From a virus: a DNA stretch of 64,000 nucleotides. Under the pieces are notes generated by a model. That model was not told the origin of the DNA and searched no databases. It saw only the letters and a program-made list of their open reading frames with translations. Within the stretch, counting starts at the first letter, position 1; every line of letters begins with the position of its first letter. Position numbers and translations under genes: made by a program. Positions 1-9,282 of this stretch are shown here, one piece after another. The stretch spans positions 62,001 to 126,000 of IMG/VR virus record IMGVR_UViG_3300043427_002950, one strand, 5' to 3'.

Positions 1-1
1 A

Positions 2-1633
2 AGACAAACATCTAATCCCACAATCTCTGTTCCAGATTCAAGTCTCGATTATGAATCTGCAAAAACAGCTTCTATTATAACTGGAACAGGTTCTGGATCT
101 CAATTCAGAATTGTTAGAGGGGGAATAAGAACTGCTGGGGTTACAACTTATTCTACAGTTGAGTTATTAAGTGGTGGATCTTTATATAATGTAAATGATG
201 TTATTAGAATACCTGGAAATCTTCTTGGGGGACAATCTGGAGATGGAACTACAAATACTCTTAGAAATGATCTTTTAATTTATATAGAACAAGTAATTTC
301 TGGTGGAAGTATTTCTGGAACTGGATTTACATTTAGAGGAATATCAAGAGATAGTGCCCCATTGGTAAACTCTGGATTATCCACAATTTATTTGGATGGA
401 GGAATTTCTAGAAGATCTAGGCCATTTGGATTAGAAAAAGTGTGGGATAATGTTAATGATTCTGGGCCACCACCAAATCAAGGGTTGTTAAGTCAAACTC
501 ATGATATGCTTACATTGGCAGAAGCAAATAAAGGTGGCGTTGTTAAAATTGATAAAGTTTATACTTATGGAGACATTGAGAAGAAAGCAGAGATTCAAGA
601 ACTATTTTTCTATAGCACTTCTTCTATAGGACATAGAGATTTGGCAGCAACAAACTTTGAAGCATCTATATTATATGATACGGGTGGAAAGAGTGGGATT
701 GCTACAATTATATTTGATAATGATGCATTTGATCAATCCGTATTTTCAAATATTGTGGCCAATGACAACTTATATTTTATAACCTCAAGAAGAAGTAATC
801 CAAATTTAGGTGTTCCATATTTAGATTATAGATTAATTAATAAATCATTGAATGTTATTCGTGCTAATACTAATTCTTCTACCGATAGTGGTTTTGATTT
901 AGTTGACGAAGGTACACAACAATTCATCCCTCCATTTGCAACTAATAATCCTGGATTTGCTTTTGGAAGTAGAATAGATCAAATAGTTATTCAAACGGAT
1001 AACACAATAACTGCTTCTATTTCCGATGATCTTCCTTCTGGGTATAAAGCAATAATCATAAATGATAAATCAGTTTTGACCGTTAGATCTGATAATCATC
1101 CATTTGTAAACGGGGAAATAGTCACTATTAGATTAAATAGATTATTTAATACAACTACATACGTTGAAGAGGGAACTGGAATAGCATATACTTCTTATAG
1201 AGTAAGAAATGCCACAACTTTTTCATTCCAATTAGAGGATGTTTCCACAGGAATCGGGTTAACTCCATCAACAATTATGCCTAATGGCAAAAAATTAATT
1301 GATTATTTTGCTGAAGCATATGTTCCAAACACAAGCATTGCTTTATCTCCATGGACAACTGCAAATCGTTCAGAATTGTATGGAAATTCAAATACTTGGT
1401 CTAGGGTGGGATATCCAGTAATTTATGCTTCCGTTGATGTAGATGGAAATGCACCATCAACTGGAACTGGTGAGGGAGATATACAAAACGTAACTAGGTC
1501 ACTTTTAAGTATTGAGGGGGAAGCATATAAGTTGATTCCAGGTGGAAAAGATCCAGTCGATAACAGAGTTGGATTGGCAAAATTAATTGCTAAAGTTATA
1601 TCAGACGCAACTCAGCAAAAATCAAATCCATAA
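2..1633 (+). CDS. Virion structural protein, 5'-truncated by the window edge
   Basis: The reading frame is open from the first bases of the window, so the true start lies upstream. The visible 543 residues are rich in Gly, Ser, Thr and Asn and lack membrane segments. The N-terminal part (GSGSQFRIVRGG, LLSGGSLYNVNDVI) resembles the beta-rich repeats of T4-like cyanophage baseplate and tail proteins. The C-terminus reads VGLAKLIAKVISDATQQKSNP. It precedes a tail-fibre cluster, which supports a virion role. A TTG at 362 could be mistaken for a start, but coding clearly continues upstream of it. The exact structural role is not recognised. Confidence 0.75.
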   Translation, partial: RQTSNPTISVPDSSLDYESAKTASIITGTGSGSQFRIVRGGIRTAGVTTYSTVELLSGGSLYNVNDVIRIPGNLLGGQSGDGTTNTLRNDLLIYIEQVISGGSISGTGFTFRGISRDSAPLVNSGLSTIYLDGGISRRSRPFGLEKVWDNVNDSGPPPNQGLLSQTHDMLTLAEANKGGVVKIDKVYTYGDIEKKAEIQELFFYSTSSIGHRDLAATNFEASILYDTGGKSGIATIIFDNDAFDQSVFSNIVANDNLYFITSRRSNPNLGVPYLDYRLINKSLNVIRANTNSSTDSGFDLVDEGTQQFIPPFATNNPGFAFGSRIDQIVIQTDNTITASISDDLPSGYKAIIINDKSVLTVRSDNHPFVNGEIVTIRLNRLFNTTTYVEEGTGIAYTSYRVRNATTFSFQLEDVSTGIGLTPSTIMPNGKKLIDYFAEAYVPNTSIALSPWTTANRSELYGNSNTWSRVGYPVIYASVDVDGNAPSTGTGEGDIQNVTRSLLSIEGEAYKLIPGGKDPVDNRVGLAKLIAKVISDATQQKSNP

Positions 1634-1637
1634 CTAT

Positions 1638-1645
1638 GATAAATA
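1638..1645 (+). promoter_or_regulatory. T4-type late promoter (GATAAATA)
   Basis: GATAAATA lies just after the stop of the upstream gene and about 35 bp before the next ATG. It matches the T4 late-promoter consensus TATAAATA at seven of eight positions and serves a structural gene. The leader between it and the ATG contains a GGGT...ACCC inverted repeat next to the start codon. Confidence 0.55.
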
Positions 1646-1679
1646 AATAAGAATAAAAGAAGGGTGGATAGGGAAACCC

Positions 1680-4600
1680 ATGGCCTCAGTCAATAAAAAC
1701 TTTGTTGTTAGAAATGGTCTTGAGGTAAATACCAATTTAATTTATGCTGACATTGATACTCAAAGAGTTGGAATAGGTTTAACTCAACCTTTAGCATCTT
1801 TTCATGTTTTAGGCGATGCAATAATAAATCCAAATTTAACGGTTTCGCAAACGTTATCTGCTGGAAATGTTGATTCATCTTCTGGTTTATTTGGATCTCT
1901 TTCTGCAGGATCTGCAAGTTTAACTGGCGCAACTATTGGAAACCTATCAGTATCAAATAGCGCCTTAATTTCTAATGATCTTACAGTTGGAGATACTCTT
2001 ACTGTTGGAAAATATGCTGGTGATGGATCAGGACTTGTTGGTATTGTAACTCAAATTGTTGCAGGACCTGGAATTAGTATTGATGAAACGCAAGTACCTG
2101 GAAAAGGTATTGTAACAATTCAATCTTTTGCGCCAGTAGGTAAAACAGTATTTGTTACTACAAATGGTGATGATGCAAATAGTGGGCTGAGTGAAGCAGA
2201 TGCGAAGGCAACTATTAAAAGTGCAGCATCTGTTGCTTTAACAAGAGATACTATTAAAGTATATCCTGGGATTTATGTTGAAGAAAATCCAATAGTTTTA
2301 AATGAACTTGTTGCTGTAGAAGGAACTGAACTAAGAAACGTTGTAATAACACCAAAATTTCCTGAAAAGGATATGTTTTATGTCAACAATGGTTGCCATA
2401 TAACTGATTTAAGTTTTATAGGAAAAAACGCAAGAGATGGAGCTGCAATGGTATCTCTTGAAAAACTTTTGGGCACAAAGGAAGATCGATATTTTGATGC
2501 CGCAAGAATGCTTAGATTTAATCTAGACTTTCTTGCAAATGAATCTGTTGCTTGGCTGCATAGTGGATATAGTGGTTATGCTGGAGATCATCTTGCACAA
2601 GATGCTGCTAAAAAAATAGAAGCAAATATTGATTATATTGCTGCAGAAACTGTAGGATTTTTAACTGCTAGAAATGTAGGAACCCTTGGATATCTTGGAA
2701 GTAATGGTCAACCATTCGTTATTTCGGTCAATGGCGTTCCAACTGCCCCAGTAAATTGTGAAGATGATGTTAAAGATATATTAAAATCTTTAGTTAATGA
2801 TTTAAAATCTGGAAGTAATAAAAAATCAATAGGTGCTGCTAGAACATATTTCAGTGATGCTGGTGCTCTTCTTCACATTACTGGCAATGATACTAATAAC
2901 AATAGTATTTTAAAAGCTACTGTAGATGCTTTAAGTTTTGCTGCTGGAATAGCAACTCATGTCGTTAATAACATTGATTGGGCAACATCCCCAGCAGCAG
3001 TTGGATTTGGAACTACGACATTTGCAAATAGCAATGCATATGGATCTAGAGGGGTATATCAGGACTTAAGTTACGATCCACTTCCTGGAAATTGCACACT
3101 TACCATAGATGACGTTAAAACCAATATTGGTATTGTTACAAATACGTTATATCAACAATACATAAGTTCCAATGGATTAACATATCTTTCTGGGATTACT
3201 ACAACTTTTGGAGTTAATCTTGATGTAGAACAAGATTGCAGAGATGATATTAAGGATGTATGGAAAAGGATAGTACATGATTTAACTAGAGGTGGAAATA
3301 GTGAGGCAATAAACGCAGGAAGTGCTTATTATGATGATGACTGGAATTTAATTCCACAAATTCTTAAAAATCCACAAGAGGTCGAGCAAACAGTAGCAAC
3401 CTTAGAACATTCATTTTTAATTGCAAGATCAATTATTAATAATAACAATTTTTCATATTTAAGTTCTAGAGCAGCAGGAATTTCTACATATGGAAAACTT
3501 GTTGTTAGTAATGTTTTGTATGATAATGAATGCGGATTTGCAACGGTTTTCATTCAAGATCAAAATGGGAATGATGTTACAGTAGAAGATGCTGATATAA
3601 GACCAGGAGATCCAATTTATTTTGAGAATTTAATATTTGGTTGCGGAAGTGGTCCTGGTTTTTCAACTGCATATTTTCCATCAGAGGAAGCACAAACTGA
3701 ATATGGTGGAAAATATTATGGAAATATTTTCTGCGTATTTAGACTTCCACAAGATAATGCATTTTTCTCTGCAAATCCAAACACATTTGAAGTTTTGGTA
3801 GGTCCATCCACAATTGCACATTATCATTCTGGAGATGGTAGTGCGGAAGCTGGATCTGTAGGATGGAGCACGATTACAGAATGGCCCTATTCATCTGGAA
3901 CAATTGAAAGAAGATCACAATTTACTAAATCTTTTACTCAAGTAAAAGATGCTGCTATTCAAAAAGATCCTTCTCTGGGTTGTGAGGAATTTTTCCCCCA
4001 AGGAGTAAACGAATCTATTGCTGGTTGCAAAAATGTAGTTTCTACAATTAGAAATTTGGTAGGTGTTGTAACTACAATAATTGGATATGGACAAACTTCA
4101 GGAATTACTACGTCATTCCCAGGAAATAGAGGGGAAGGTATCCCATTTAGTAATGTTAAGTTTGTATCTGGTGCTACTTATGACGAGGTATTTGGTAAAG
4201 TTATAGTGACCGTACCTGGATTAAATGCAAGAAAGGGCGACAGAATAGAAATAAAGGATTTAGTATTTTCATGTTCTTCTGGAGGTCCAGTTTCCGAATC
4301 AGTATTTCCTTCAGGATTTTATGGATATAGATTTTATATTGATGATGTAAATGGGGATGACTATACATTAAATGTTGGAGTTTCTACATTACCTCATACT
4401 TATGAAAGAGATGGTTATGTAATTGATAGGACGTTTAACATAACCAGTGCTCCATATGACCATACTTCTGGAATTGTTACAATTACCGCCCCAGGAGCTT
4501 ATGTTTCAAGAGAAGATATTGTAACTATTCGTGATCTTACTTATTCTTGCAGCAGTGGGGGTCCAACGATTACAGCAACTTTCCCATCAGAATCTATTCA

Positions 4601-6185
4601 AACTGAATTCGGCGGAAAGTTTTATGGAAATGATTTTAAAGTTGTAGATATTATTTCCGATAGATTATATAATGCCACAAATTGTCAATATACTCATACA
4701 ACAGGAGTAACAACAATTACAGTAACTGATCCAAATTTTTCAGTTTCTGTTGATGATTTAATAGAAATAAGAGATTTTGAATTTACTTGTGCCAGTGGTG
4801 CTCAAACAACACCAATTTATCCATCTGGAAAATTTGGTTATGTATTTAAAGTTTATGGAGTTAATGGAAATGATCTCACAATTAATACTGGGGTAGGACC
4901 TTTCCCACACACATATGTTTCTGGCGGAACAGTTAGAAATGTAACACAAAGAAAGAGTTCAACTTTCACTTTAGATGTTGGAATTTCAACAATACCTCAT
5001 ACTTATATTGGAGATGGTTATATAATTCCTCCATATTCCCCAGGTGTTGGGCCAATTACACAAGGACCTTATATCAGAAATTGCACTAATTTTGTCGGTA
5101 ACAGTATAGGAATGAAAGTTGATGGATTTGATGCAGAACCTGGATATGAAGATGATATTGGCGTAACTGGAACAATGAGTGTTGACTCATATACTCAATA
5201 TAATCAAGGTGGCATAGGCGTTTCTATTACTAATGGCGGTTATTCTCAGTTAGTTTCTATCTTTACTATCTGTGATGATATTGCAATTTTCACTGGATCT
5301 GGTGGACAGTGTGACCTTACAAACTCTAATGCTTCTTTTGGAAATTATGGATTATATTCCAGTGGTGTTGGTGATGCAAATACAAAATCAATTTATCACA
5401 TGACAGGTTTTGTTGATGAAAGGGCAGAAGTTGAACAAGATAGAGTAATTATTGCTGGGGTAGGTACATATAGACCATATGATGGACAAGCACTTTATTT
5501 TGGTGAATTGTTCAAGAGTGTTAAGAGATTAAATGTTATTGATGGTGGAAGTGGATACAGTGCTTTAGTTCCCCCAAATGTTTCTATTGAACTTCCTCCC
5601 GAAAATGCAAGAGGAATTCGTGCTGAAGGAAGTGTAAACGTAGATCCTGTAACGGGAGCAATAACTTCAATTGATGTTATTAGTGAAGGAAGTCAGTATA
5701 GAAATGTTCCTATAGTAACTATTGATCCCCCATTTGCTGGGGGAACACAAGCAATAGCTCAAGCTGAAATGGAACCTATATATTATTTTGTAGAGTCTGC
5801 CACTATTCCGTGGAATAATGGAATTACTGGAATATCAACAGTTGTTCTTACGCAGAATCTAAATAATACAATAGAAGAAGATACTACTGTATATTTTTCT
5901 AGACTAAGTTTGCAAATTGCAACAACAATTTCTTTTGAATGGGTTGGAGCAGGAACAGACATTAATAAAGCAAAACCTGCACTTGGGGGTGTGACAATTG
6001 CCGAAAATGAAGTTGTGAAATTGAATGGAGGACAAGTTGTATTTACAAGTACAAATCAAGCAGGTAACTTTAGAATTGGAACTGATTTGACCATTAATCA
6101 GTTAACTGGAACAATTAGTGGAAGGGCATTCAGTCAAAGTCTATTGCAAACAGTAACACCACTCATCATCGCATTAGGTAAGTAA
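1680..6185 (+). CDS. Giant beta-helix-type tail fibre/virion protein (cassette 1)
   Basis: 1501 aa. Residues 1-60 contain the phage fibre motif RVGIGLTQPLASFHV. Around residue 161, NGDDANSG starts a pectin-lyase-like segment (DAKATIKSA, IKVYPGIYVEENPI, VEGTELRNVVI). Residues about 830-1085 hold three copies of a ~75-aa beta module with the signature Y-D/T-H-T-x-G...CSSGG...YPSG-x-x-GY-x-F. Around 1120-1180, IGMKVDG and SYTQYNQGGIGVSITNGGY are shared nearly word for word with the gene at 12576. The C-terminus (TSTNQAGNFRIGTDLTINQ ... VTPLIIALGK) is shared too. The two are therefore paralogues. A late promoter sits upstream and the next gene starts 2 bp downstream. Virion fibre or tail decoration is inferred from content and context; receptor specificity cannot be read from sequence. 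Confidence 0.8.
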   Translation: MASVNKNFVVRNGLEVNTNLIYADIDTQRVGIGLTQPLASFHVLGDAIINPNLTVSQTLSAGNVDSSSGLFGSLSAGSASLTGATIGNLSVSNSALISNDLTVGDTLTVGKYAGDGSGLVGIVTQIVAGPGISIDETQVPGKGIVTIQSFAPVGKTVFVTTNGDDANSGLSEADAKATIKSAASVALTRDTIKVYPGIYVEENPIVLNELVAVEGTELRNVVITPKFPEKDMFYVNNGCHITDLSFIGKNARDGAAMVSLEKLLGTKEDRYFDAARMLRFNLDFLANESVAWLHSGYSGYAGDHLAQDAAKKIEANIDYIAAETVGFLTARNVGTLGYLGSNGQPFVISVNGVPTAPVNCEDDVKDILKSLVNDLKSGSNKKSIGAARTYFSDAGALLHITGNDTNNNSILKATVDALSFAAGIATHVVNNIDWATSPAAVGFGTTTFANSNAYGSRGVYQDLSYDPLPGNCTLTIDDVKTNIGIVTNTLYQQYISSNGLTYLSGITTTFGVNLDVEQDCRDDIKDVWKRIVHDLTRGGNSEAINAGSAYYDDDWNLIPQILKNPQEVEQTVATLEHSFLIARSIINNNNFSYLSSRAAGISTYGKLVVSNVLYDNECGFATVFIQDQNGNDVTVEDADIRPGDPIYFENLIFGCGSGPGFSTAYFPSEEAQTEYGGKYYGNIFCVFRLPQDNAFFSANPNTFEVLVGPSTIAHYHSGDGSAEAGSVGWSTITEWPYSSGTIERRSQFTKSFTQVKDAAIQKDPSLGCEEFFPQGVNESIAGCKNVVSTIRNLVGVVTTIIGYGQTSGITTSFPGNRGEGIPFSNVKFVSGATYDEVFGKVIVTVPGLNARKGDRIEIKDLVFSCSSGGPVSESVFPSGFYGYRFYIDDVNGDDYTLNVGVSTLPHTYERDGYVIDRTFNITSAPYDHTSGIVTITAPGAYVSREDIVTIRDLTYSCSSGGPTITATFPSESIQTEFGGKFYGNDFKVVDIISDRLYNATNCQYTHTTGVTTITVTDPNFSVSVDDLIEIRDFEFTCASGAQTTPIYPSGKFGYVFKVYGVNGNDLTINTGVGPFPHTYVSGGTVRNVTQRKSSTFTLDVGISTIPHTYIGDGYIIPPYSPGVGPITQGPYIRNCTNFVGNSIGMKVDGFDAEPGYEDDIGVTGTMSVDSYTQYNQGGIGVSITNGGYSQLVSIFTICDDIAIFTGSGGQCDLTNSNASFGNYGLYSSGVGDANTKSIYHMTGFVDERAEVEQDRVIIAGVGTYRPYDGQALYFGELFKSVKRLNVIDGGSGYSALVPPNVSIELPPENARGIRAEGSVNVDPVTGAITSIDVISEGSQYRNVPIVTIDPPFAGGTQAIAQAEMEPIYYFVESATIPWNNGITGISTVVLTQNLNNTIEEDTTVYFSRLSLQIATTISFEWVGAGTDINKAKPALGGVTIAENEVVKLNGGQVVFTSTNQAGNFRIGTDLTINQLTGTISGRAFSQSLLQTVTPLIIALGK

Positions 6186-6187
6186 AA

Positions 6188-6556
6188 ATGGCAGCAATTG
6201 CACTTAATAAATTTAGAACAATTAGAACAAGAGTTACAACAAATAATGTTGGAATTTATACTTGTCCTATTGGTGTTGCTAGTATTATTATTAATTGGCA
6301 AATTACCAATGTTTCTACGGGAAATTCTGTTGGAATATCAAGTATAACTGCTTTACATGCAAGGGATCCAGATCCAGTGACTGGAGTTGTCAGCTTTAAA
6401 TTATCAAATGGAGTAATTATTCCTCCAAATGATGGATATAATATTGTTGGTGATGGAAGACTTGCTTTGGAAACTGGTGATGTTCTTTTCATTTCCGCAT
6501 CGGAAAATTGGAAACTTGAGTCCGTTTTAAGTGTATTAGAAACTGCAAAACAGTAA
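6188..6556 (+). CDS. Small virion-associated protein (cassette 1)
   Basis: 122 aa, starting 2 bp after the giant fibre gene and ending 5 bp before the collagen-like gene. It is a beta-rich, cysteine-poor domain (YTCPIGVASIIINWQITNV ... LALETGDVLFISAS). It is paralogous to the 119-aa product at 16621, which has YTAPIGYTGVFLLAQVTNV and LILESGDRLVISSS at matching places and occupies the same position in the second cassette. The order fibre - small beta protein - collagen-like fibre suggests a structural adaptor or capping role, which is an inference. Confidence 0.75.
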   Translation: MAAIALNKFRTIRTRVTTNNVGIYTCPIGVASIIINWQITNVSTGNSVGISSITALHARDPDPVTGVVSFKLSNGVIIPPNDGYNIVGDGRLALETGDVLFISASENWKLESVLSVLETAKQ

Positions 6557-6561
6557 GATAA

Positions 6562-9258
6562 ATGACAAGAAATAGATACAACACAGGAAGATCTCTCAGA
6601 AGAGATGCAACTGGAATTACCAGTGATAGATATAGTTACATTGGATTAGATCAGGTTGAACCTCATCTTGGTGATCCTTCGGTTGGTATCGCATCTACTG
6701 GTAATAATCCGCCAGGATTGGGACTTCCAAGATCAACTTATGTTTTAGCAGCTAGACCTGGAGATCCGAGAAGATATTGGATCGATCCATTTGATTTGGA
6801 TACTGACGGCATTCAAGGTCTGCAGGGAACTCAGGGTTCTCAAGGTATGCAAGGCAATCAAGGCACCCAAGGTATGCAGGGTCTACAGGGTGCCTTGAGT
6901 AATTTCCAAGGAACCCAAGGGAGACAGGGAACTCAAGGTCTTCAGGGAAATCAAGGGAGACAAGGAACTCAAGGACTGCAAGGAGCACTTAGCAATTTCC
7001 AAGGAACTCAGGGAACAGCAAGTGGACAAGGTACTCAAGGTCTTCAAGGTCTTCAGGGAAATCAAGGAGTTCAAGGACCACAAGGAACTCAAGGATTCCA
7101 AGGGACAATAGGATCTCAGGGATACCAAGGTGTTCAAGGAATTGCAAATCAAGGTATTAGAGGAGATCAAGGTGTTCAAGGAGCTTTAAGTAATTTCCAA
7201 GGAACCCAAGGTGTTAATGGTCAACAAGGATTGCAAGGATTGCAAGGATTGTCCAACCAAGGTTTTCAGGGAATATCTGGACAAGCAGTATTTAAAGGAG
7301 ATCAAGGTGTTCAAGGTCTTCAAGGTGTTCAGGGTCCATTAAGTAATTTCCAAGGAACACAAGGAAGGCAAGGTCTTCAAGGTGTTCAAGGAGTTCAAGG
7401 TCTTCAGGGAAGGCAAGGTATTCAGGGTAATCAAGGTTTTCAAGGTGCCCAAGGATTTCCTGGAAGTGCTCAAGGAAATCAAGGAACACAGGGCGTTCAG
7501 GGACAAATTGGAAACTTCCAAGGAACTCAAGGTAGACAAGGTGCTCAAGGAGTTCAAGGAGTTCAAGGTCTTCAGGGAAGGCAAGGTGGTCAAGGAGTTC
7601 AAGGAATTCAAGGCAGTCAAGGTTTTTCAGGAACTTCTCAAGGTGTTCAAGGAACACAAGGATCCCAAGGCGTTCAAGGTCCACTAAGTAATTTCCAAGG
7701 TGTCCAAGGTCTTCAAGGTCTTTCTGGATCTTTACAAGGTCTTCAAGGAGAACAAGGCGTTCAAGGACTGCAAGGACTGCAAGGAAATCAAGGCGTTTCT
7801 GGTCAAAGTTTTAATCAAGGTCTCCAAGGAAGGCAAGGTCTTCAAGGAGTTCAAGGTCAAATTGGAAACTTCCAAGGAACTCAAGGTGTTCAAGGAAGAC
7901 AAGGAACACAAGGAACTATAGGAAATCAGGGATTCCAAGGAAGACAAGGAATACAAGGAACACAAGGTTTTCAAGGTGTTCAGGGGAATCAAGGTGTTCA
8001 GGGAAATCAAGGTATTCAAGGAAGAATTGGAACTTCTATTATTATTATTGGAACAGCCGCAAATATTTCCTCACAGTCTCCAGATCCATCCACTTACTTA
8101 ACAGCTACTTTTCCAGGTGCTCAACCAGGAAATGGTGTTGTTGATAGTGTTACCAATGAAGTCTGGGTATTGCAAGCCAATGGAACAACATGGGTTAATG
8201 TTGGAGATATTTCTATACAAGGTCTTCAAGGTCTTCAAGGTCCTCAAGGTGCTCAAGGATTCCAAGGAACACAAGGTAGACAAGGTGTTCAAGGTGTTCA
8301 AGGCATTCAAGGACTTCAAGGAAGACAAGGAAATCAAGGTGTTCAAGGTCTTCAAGGAATTCAAGGTCTTGCGGCAGCAAAACAATTGGGTGGTAAATTC
8401 TTATATGATACTGTACAGACAATAGCAGATCCTACTGGAAATGGATATTTTAGACTTAGCACTGCCTGGACTGGAGCTTTTACTCAGTTTGCAATAGACG
8501 AAACTGATTTTGAAGGAAATTCAATTGTATCGATACTGGATGCCGTTGAGGCTGTAAATAATCCACAAAAAGCTATCTTTACGTTTACAAAAATTGGAGA
8601 CTCTAATACTTTTGCTTCATTCTTTGTTACCAATAGAATTACTGATGGAGCAGCATTCAGAAGTTATTTTGTAACGAAAATTAGTTCTAATGGATCTCCC
8701 GTTCTTAATGATCAATTTAATTTAGTAGTGTCATTTGTAGGTGCTCAAGGAACCCAAGGCAGACAAGGACTTCAAGGATTACAGGGAGTTCAAGGAAATC
8801 AAGGAGTTCAGGGCCTTCAGGGTGGAAACTCTGAAACATCTTTGATTGTTGCACTTGGAGATGAATTTACAAACATTGGAATTGGAACAAGTGTAGTAAC
8901 ATTTAGGGTTCCATTTAAGTGTAGAATTACAGAACCACCAACAATTTCACTTTCATCTGCTGCAGTTGTTGGAATTACCAGTGTAGATGTTTTATATGCA
9001 GATAGAAATGCTAGCCCAGCTTCCTTTAATTCTTGGACAAGTATATACTCAAGTCGGACAACAGTAGCAAATATCGCAGTAGGAAACTACCAAAGTGAAA
9101 CTGGATTTGTTAATACCCCAACTCTCTTAAATTCACCAACAACATTCCCAAATCAAGTTTTAAATAGAAATGATCAATTAAGATTTGATATTACTGGAAT
9201 AGGAACTGGAGGAAAGGGATTGAAAGCAATAGTTTATTATTCTAAGGTATCACCATAA
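6562..9258 (+). CDS. Collagen-like (Gly-X-Gln) tail fibre protein (cassette 1)
   Basis: 898 aa. A globular N-terminus (about 1-80, containing YSYIGLDQVEPHLGDPS) leads into long runs of Gly-X-Gln triplets at about 85-490. These are interrupted at intervals by short LSNFQG or IGNFQG insertions. A non-collagen segment (about 493-550) follows, then triplets (about 555-605), a beta-rich domain (about 610-725), a short triplet run, and a C-terminal domain of about 145 aa. The regular Gly every third residue predicts a trimeric collagen triple helix, though with almost no proline. The C-terminal domain (VNTPTLLNSPTTFP..., NDQLRFDITGIG) resembles the C-terminus of the gene at 24506 in pattern. Late virion fibre gene by context. 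Confidence 0.85.
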   Translation: MTRNRYNTGRSLRRDATGITSDRYSYIGLDQVEPHLGDPSVGIASTGNNPPGLGLPRSTYVLAARPGDPRRYWIDPFDLDTDGIQGLQGTQGSQGMQGNQGTQGMQGLQGALSNFQGTQGRQGTQGLQGNQGRQGTQGLQGALSNFQGTQGTASGQGTQGLQGLQGNQGVQGPQGTQGFQGTIGSQGYQGVQGIANQGIRGDQGVQGALSNFQGTQGVNGQQGLQGLQGLSNQGFQGISGQAVFKGDQGVQGLQGVQGPLSNFQGTQGRQGLQGVQGVQGLQGRQGIQGNQGFQGAQGFPGSAQGNQGTQGVQGQIGNFQGTQGRQGAQGVQGVQGLQGRQGGQGVQGIQGSQGFSGTSQGVQGTQGSQGVQGPLSNFQGVQGLQGLSGSLQGLQGEQGVQGLQGLQGNQGVSGQSFNQGLQGRQGLQGVQGQIGNFQGTQGVQGRQGTQGTIGNQGFQGRQGIQGTQGFQGVQGNQGVQGNQGIQGRIGTSIIIIGTAANISSQSPDPSTYLTATFPGAQPGNGVVDSVTNEVWVLQANGTTWVNVGDISIQGLQGLQGPQGAQGFQGTQGRQGVQGVQGIQGLQGRQGNQGVQGLQGIQGLAAAKQLGGKFLYDTVQTIADPTGNGYFRLSTAWTGAFTQFAIDETDFEGNSIVSILDAVEAVNNPQKAIFTFTKIGDSNTFASFFVTNRITDGAAFRSYFVTKISSNGSPVLNDQFNLVVSFVGAQGTQGRQGLQGLQGVQGNQGVQGLQGGNSETSLIVALGDEFTNIGIGTSVVTFRVPFKCRITEPPTISLSSAAVVGITSVDVLYADRNASPASFNSWTSIYSSRTTVANIAVGNYQSETGFVNTPTLLNSPTTFPNQVLNRNDQLRFDITGIGTGGKGLKAIVYYSKVSP
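6811..8040 (+). repeat. 9-bp coding repeat encoding Gly-X-Gln triplets
   Basis: Variants of CAAGGNNNN repeat in a 9-nt period and encode collagen-like triplets in the gene starting at 6562. The period is broken by in-frame insertions encoding (A/P)LSNF or QIGNF. Copies differ mostly at synonymous sites and at the X residue. Confidence 0.9.
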
Positions 9259-9282
9259 TATTATTTTAAGAGGAATTAATTT